The position numbers and the translations under genes were made by a program. Of a stretch of 64,000 bases of DNA, positions 62,454-64,000 are shown piece by piece. The number at the start of each line of letters is the position of its first letter. The stretch's first letter is position 1. The notes under the pieces were generated by a model that was given only the letters and a program-made list of their open reading frames with translations, was not told the origin of the DNA and ran no database searches. Where the stretch lies: the NCBI GenBank assembly GCA_029990175.1, contig JARKIP010000010.1, positions 48,478,001 to 48,542,000 of the forward strand, read 5' to 3'. Source of the DNA: Petunia secreta. Lineage: Eukaryota; Streptophyta; Magnoliopsida; Solanales; Solanaceae.

Positions 62454-63892
62454 ATGTCTTAAGCACAATCTTCATCAACATCACCTACCAAAATCCTCAA
62501 CAAATCAACTCCAAAACCCCCCCCCCCTCCACTCTTGCAGAAAGAATAGCCAGGGCTAGGTCAAAATTTCTCAAAAAGGGAGAAAAGAAGTTGGTCAAGA
62601 AGATGATGGCAAAATCTTTGTCAACTATGCCTACAGAACAAGTTTCCTCTGAAAGACCGGTTGAGGCTATACCTAACTCTATCCTATCTACTTCTGTCGA
62701 TTTAGAAGGTGTAAAAAGTCCTGGAAAAGTGAGCACTGAAACTTTAGTAAAAGGACTAGATCAAATCGTAGGAGAAGTAGAGTCTTGTGATAAAATTGAT
62801 AGGGGGAAGGTAGTTGAGAAGAAGCAACAGGATGTTCAGGAAGAACCTTAGGCTAGTATGAATGTGCCTGTAGTAGTTGAGACTGTGATGGAGGTTGATG
62901 AAGTGAGAAAAGTGTTAGAACAACTGAAGGAAGAGGATTCTGTTGAGTCCCTTAAAGAACATGTTGATAAACCCAGTTCTAGTGCTGTGGTTGCTGAGCG
63001 GAGTCAAGGTTTGTCTGTACTTGAAGGTCCAGTTGGTGGAGGACCTAGATCTGCTGAGGCCTCACAGGATTTGAGCAAAGAACTTGGTTCTTGCCCAGAT
63101 CCTACAGAGGCTGACGACGCAGAACTCAAGTGGACAGACTCTGAAGAAGAAAAGGATGAGGAAGTTGCAGAAGAAAAAATTGAATGTGAGGAAATTACAG
63201 AGAAAGCTGAAGAAATAAAGAGAAAGAGTAGGAAAAGAAAGTTTGGTGAGGAGGATGAAAGGCTGATGTGTGAGAAAGAGGAAGAGGAAGTGATATTTGT
63301 GAGTGAAAACAGAGTAGAGCCTGAGAAGAGGAGAAGATTGGTGAGAGGGGGAATGCCAGTATAAAAAAGACGGTTAGTGGATGAATCAAGTGAGGAGAGT
63401 GATGGTAAGGCTGTGGCAGAGCCATTTGTAAGAAGAGTAGGAACTAGGTCTGCTCTGAAACAACAGCTGGCGACTATTGGAAAGCTGGAAAAAACAATTA
63501 CAAATATGAGAGACAGAGAAAAGAAGAAAAATAAGGAGGAAGAGAAGAAAGCTGGTGAGGAAGAGGAAGAGAGTGATCAAGCTGGCAGCTATGTGGAGCC
63601 AAGTGACTCTGAGACTGACAGTGAAGTAGAGAATAGGAAAAGAAGAAGAGGATCTGAAGAAGAAGTTGATCGGGTGGCTTTCTTTGCCAAGCACCAGGTG
63701 CTTGCTGGTAGCATTCTGCATGACGAGAAGAAGCATCATATGAAACCCTTGCTCGGGCTGATTGGCGACCAAGGGTGGCTGAGCTTGTTTGGAAACAAAG
63801 ACAGGATGTTATACTCTAATGAGATCAGGGAATTTTATACAAATTTGCAAGGTTGTAGCCAGGAGAGTGTTCACGATTGTGAAGGGAGTTGA
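62454..63892 (+). pseudogene. Sirevirus env-like ORF (ORF3), first part
   Basis: ATG at 62454 starts a Ser/Pro-rich reading that shifts frame at a C11 run (62517-62527) and carries an early stop. From 62528 one frame holds ERIARARSKFLKKGEKKLVK, long acidic and Lys-rich stretches (EEEKDEEVAEEKIECEE, KRKSRKRKFGEEDERL, SDSETDSEVENRKRRRGSEE) and FLGLI-like text, with nonsense codons at about 62849-62851 and 63362-63364. It ends in another frame change near 63850; the remainder (VKGVEIEF, GVILDVPSEGYCRYIKL) continues past the window. Such ORFs are a sirevirus hallmark; their role as an envelope is unproven, and no transmembrane segment is seen in this part. Confidence 0.7.
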
Positions 63893-64000
63893 AATAGAGT
63901 TTAGGAGAAGTGAGCTGGGAGTGATCCTTGATGTGCCTTCTGAAGGTTATTGCAGGTACATCAAGCTGAAGTTGCCAAAAAGGACAGACGGAGTAACCCC
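63893..64000 (+). pseudogene. Env-like ORF continuation, truncated by window end
   Basis: The reading VEIEFRRSELGVILDVPSEG, then YCRYIKLKLPKRTDG, matches the putative plant transposon protein-like region found in sirevirus ORF3 products. It is out of phase with the preceding frame. Confidence 0.6.

Larger units (their letters stand above)
55335..64000 (+). mobile_element. Sirevirus-type Ty1/copia element (incomplete at window end)
   Basis: 5' LTR (55335-56237), initiator-Met primer site, gag, protease, integrase, RT, RNase H and then an env-like ORF past 62454 are in sirevirus order. The 3' LTR lies outside the window. Stops and frame changes in gag, the integrase, the linker before RT, and the env-like ORF make it inactive, but RT-RNase H is intact. 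The target duplication should be CAAAT, the five bases before 55335. Confidence 0.88.

Noticed and set aside
63195..63772. Phe/Leu/Ser-rich minus-strand frames suggesting membrane proteins
   Set aside because: Antisense of a Glu/Lys-rich coding region (GAA/AAG read backward gives TTC/CTT), a common artefact.
55335..64000. Possible endogenous plant virus (pararetrovirus)
   Set aside because: Domain order protease-integrase-RT-RNase H with LTR and initiator-Met site is that of a copia retrotransposon; no movement-protein or viral coat signature was seen.

Overview
This window looks like gene-poor, repeat-dense nuclear DNA of a flowering plant, most likely a Solanaceae-type asterid. That placement is inferred from the style of the Tekay and sirevirus elements and their TGTCACGACCC-type LTR ends; no host marker gene is present to prove it. 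I found no convincing host protein-coding gene, rRNA or tRNA. Almost everything long enough to interpret is a transposable element or its debris, much of it nested.

Left nest (about 0.3-13.4 kb). A minus-strand L1-type LINE (ORF1 DUF4283-like piece near 13.2-13.4 kb, endonuclease split, reverse transcriptase at 0.5-2.2 kb) is cut inside its endonuclease by a Ty3/gypsy Tat-lineage-like element (2784-12350). That element has about 485-bp LTRs, gag and protease relics on the minus strand, no recognisable RT or integrase, and an intron-containing gene on the opposite strand (3674-6155). Its gag is in turn interrupted by a 2551-bp solo LTR (8177-10727) flanked by the perfect 5-bp duplication GCTTC.

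Middle-left (13.5-17.6 kb). A 5'-truncated RTE-type LINE ends in a (GTT)n tail. It is followed by triplet-rich cryptic repeats, AT-rich DNA and an orphan TATA promoter-like sequence.

Right nest (17.6-37.4 kb). The LTR of a decayed Ty3/gypsy element (17627-36473, with a gag fragment after it) is split by a plus-strand non-autonomous element (19214-36159). This second element has 700/640-bp LTRs with TGATAAG...CTTATCA ends and encodes gag plus protease plus an unfamiliar C-terminal extension, but no RT. Its 5' leader is split by a nearly complete minus-strand Tekay-type chromovirus (20803-31434; 5-bp duplication AATCC; LTRs 2806/2613 bp; PBS, PPT, gag, PR, RT, RNase H, IN and chromodomain all visible).

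37.4-46.4 kb. A rearranged minus-strand relative of the gag-protease element, a short MITE, a Mutator-like element (about 40.27-43.91 kb) carrying arrays of palindromic repeats and a MuDR-like transposase N-terminus, and an 858-bp non-autonomous hAT with the perfect 8-bp duplication CATGTAAT.

46.8-64 kb. A minus-strand Ty1/copia element (46865-52496; 5-bp duplication AAGCT) with all domains but many lesions; AT-rich DNA with a tandem duplication and a LINE endonuclease fragment; then a plus-strand sirevirus-type copia element (5' LTR 55335-56237) whose gag region contains a second gag-like domain and whose env-like ORF runs off the window end.

The most unusual signals are: the palindrome arrays inside the Mutator-like element; the short GGCGnnCCGCC arrays that differ in copy number between the two LTRs of one element; the shared unknown C-terminal region of the RT-less gag elements; the antisense spliced gene in the Tat-like element; and the duplicated gag domain in the sirevirus.
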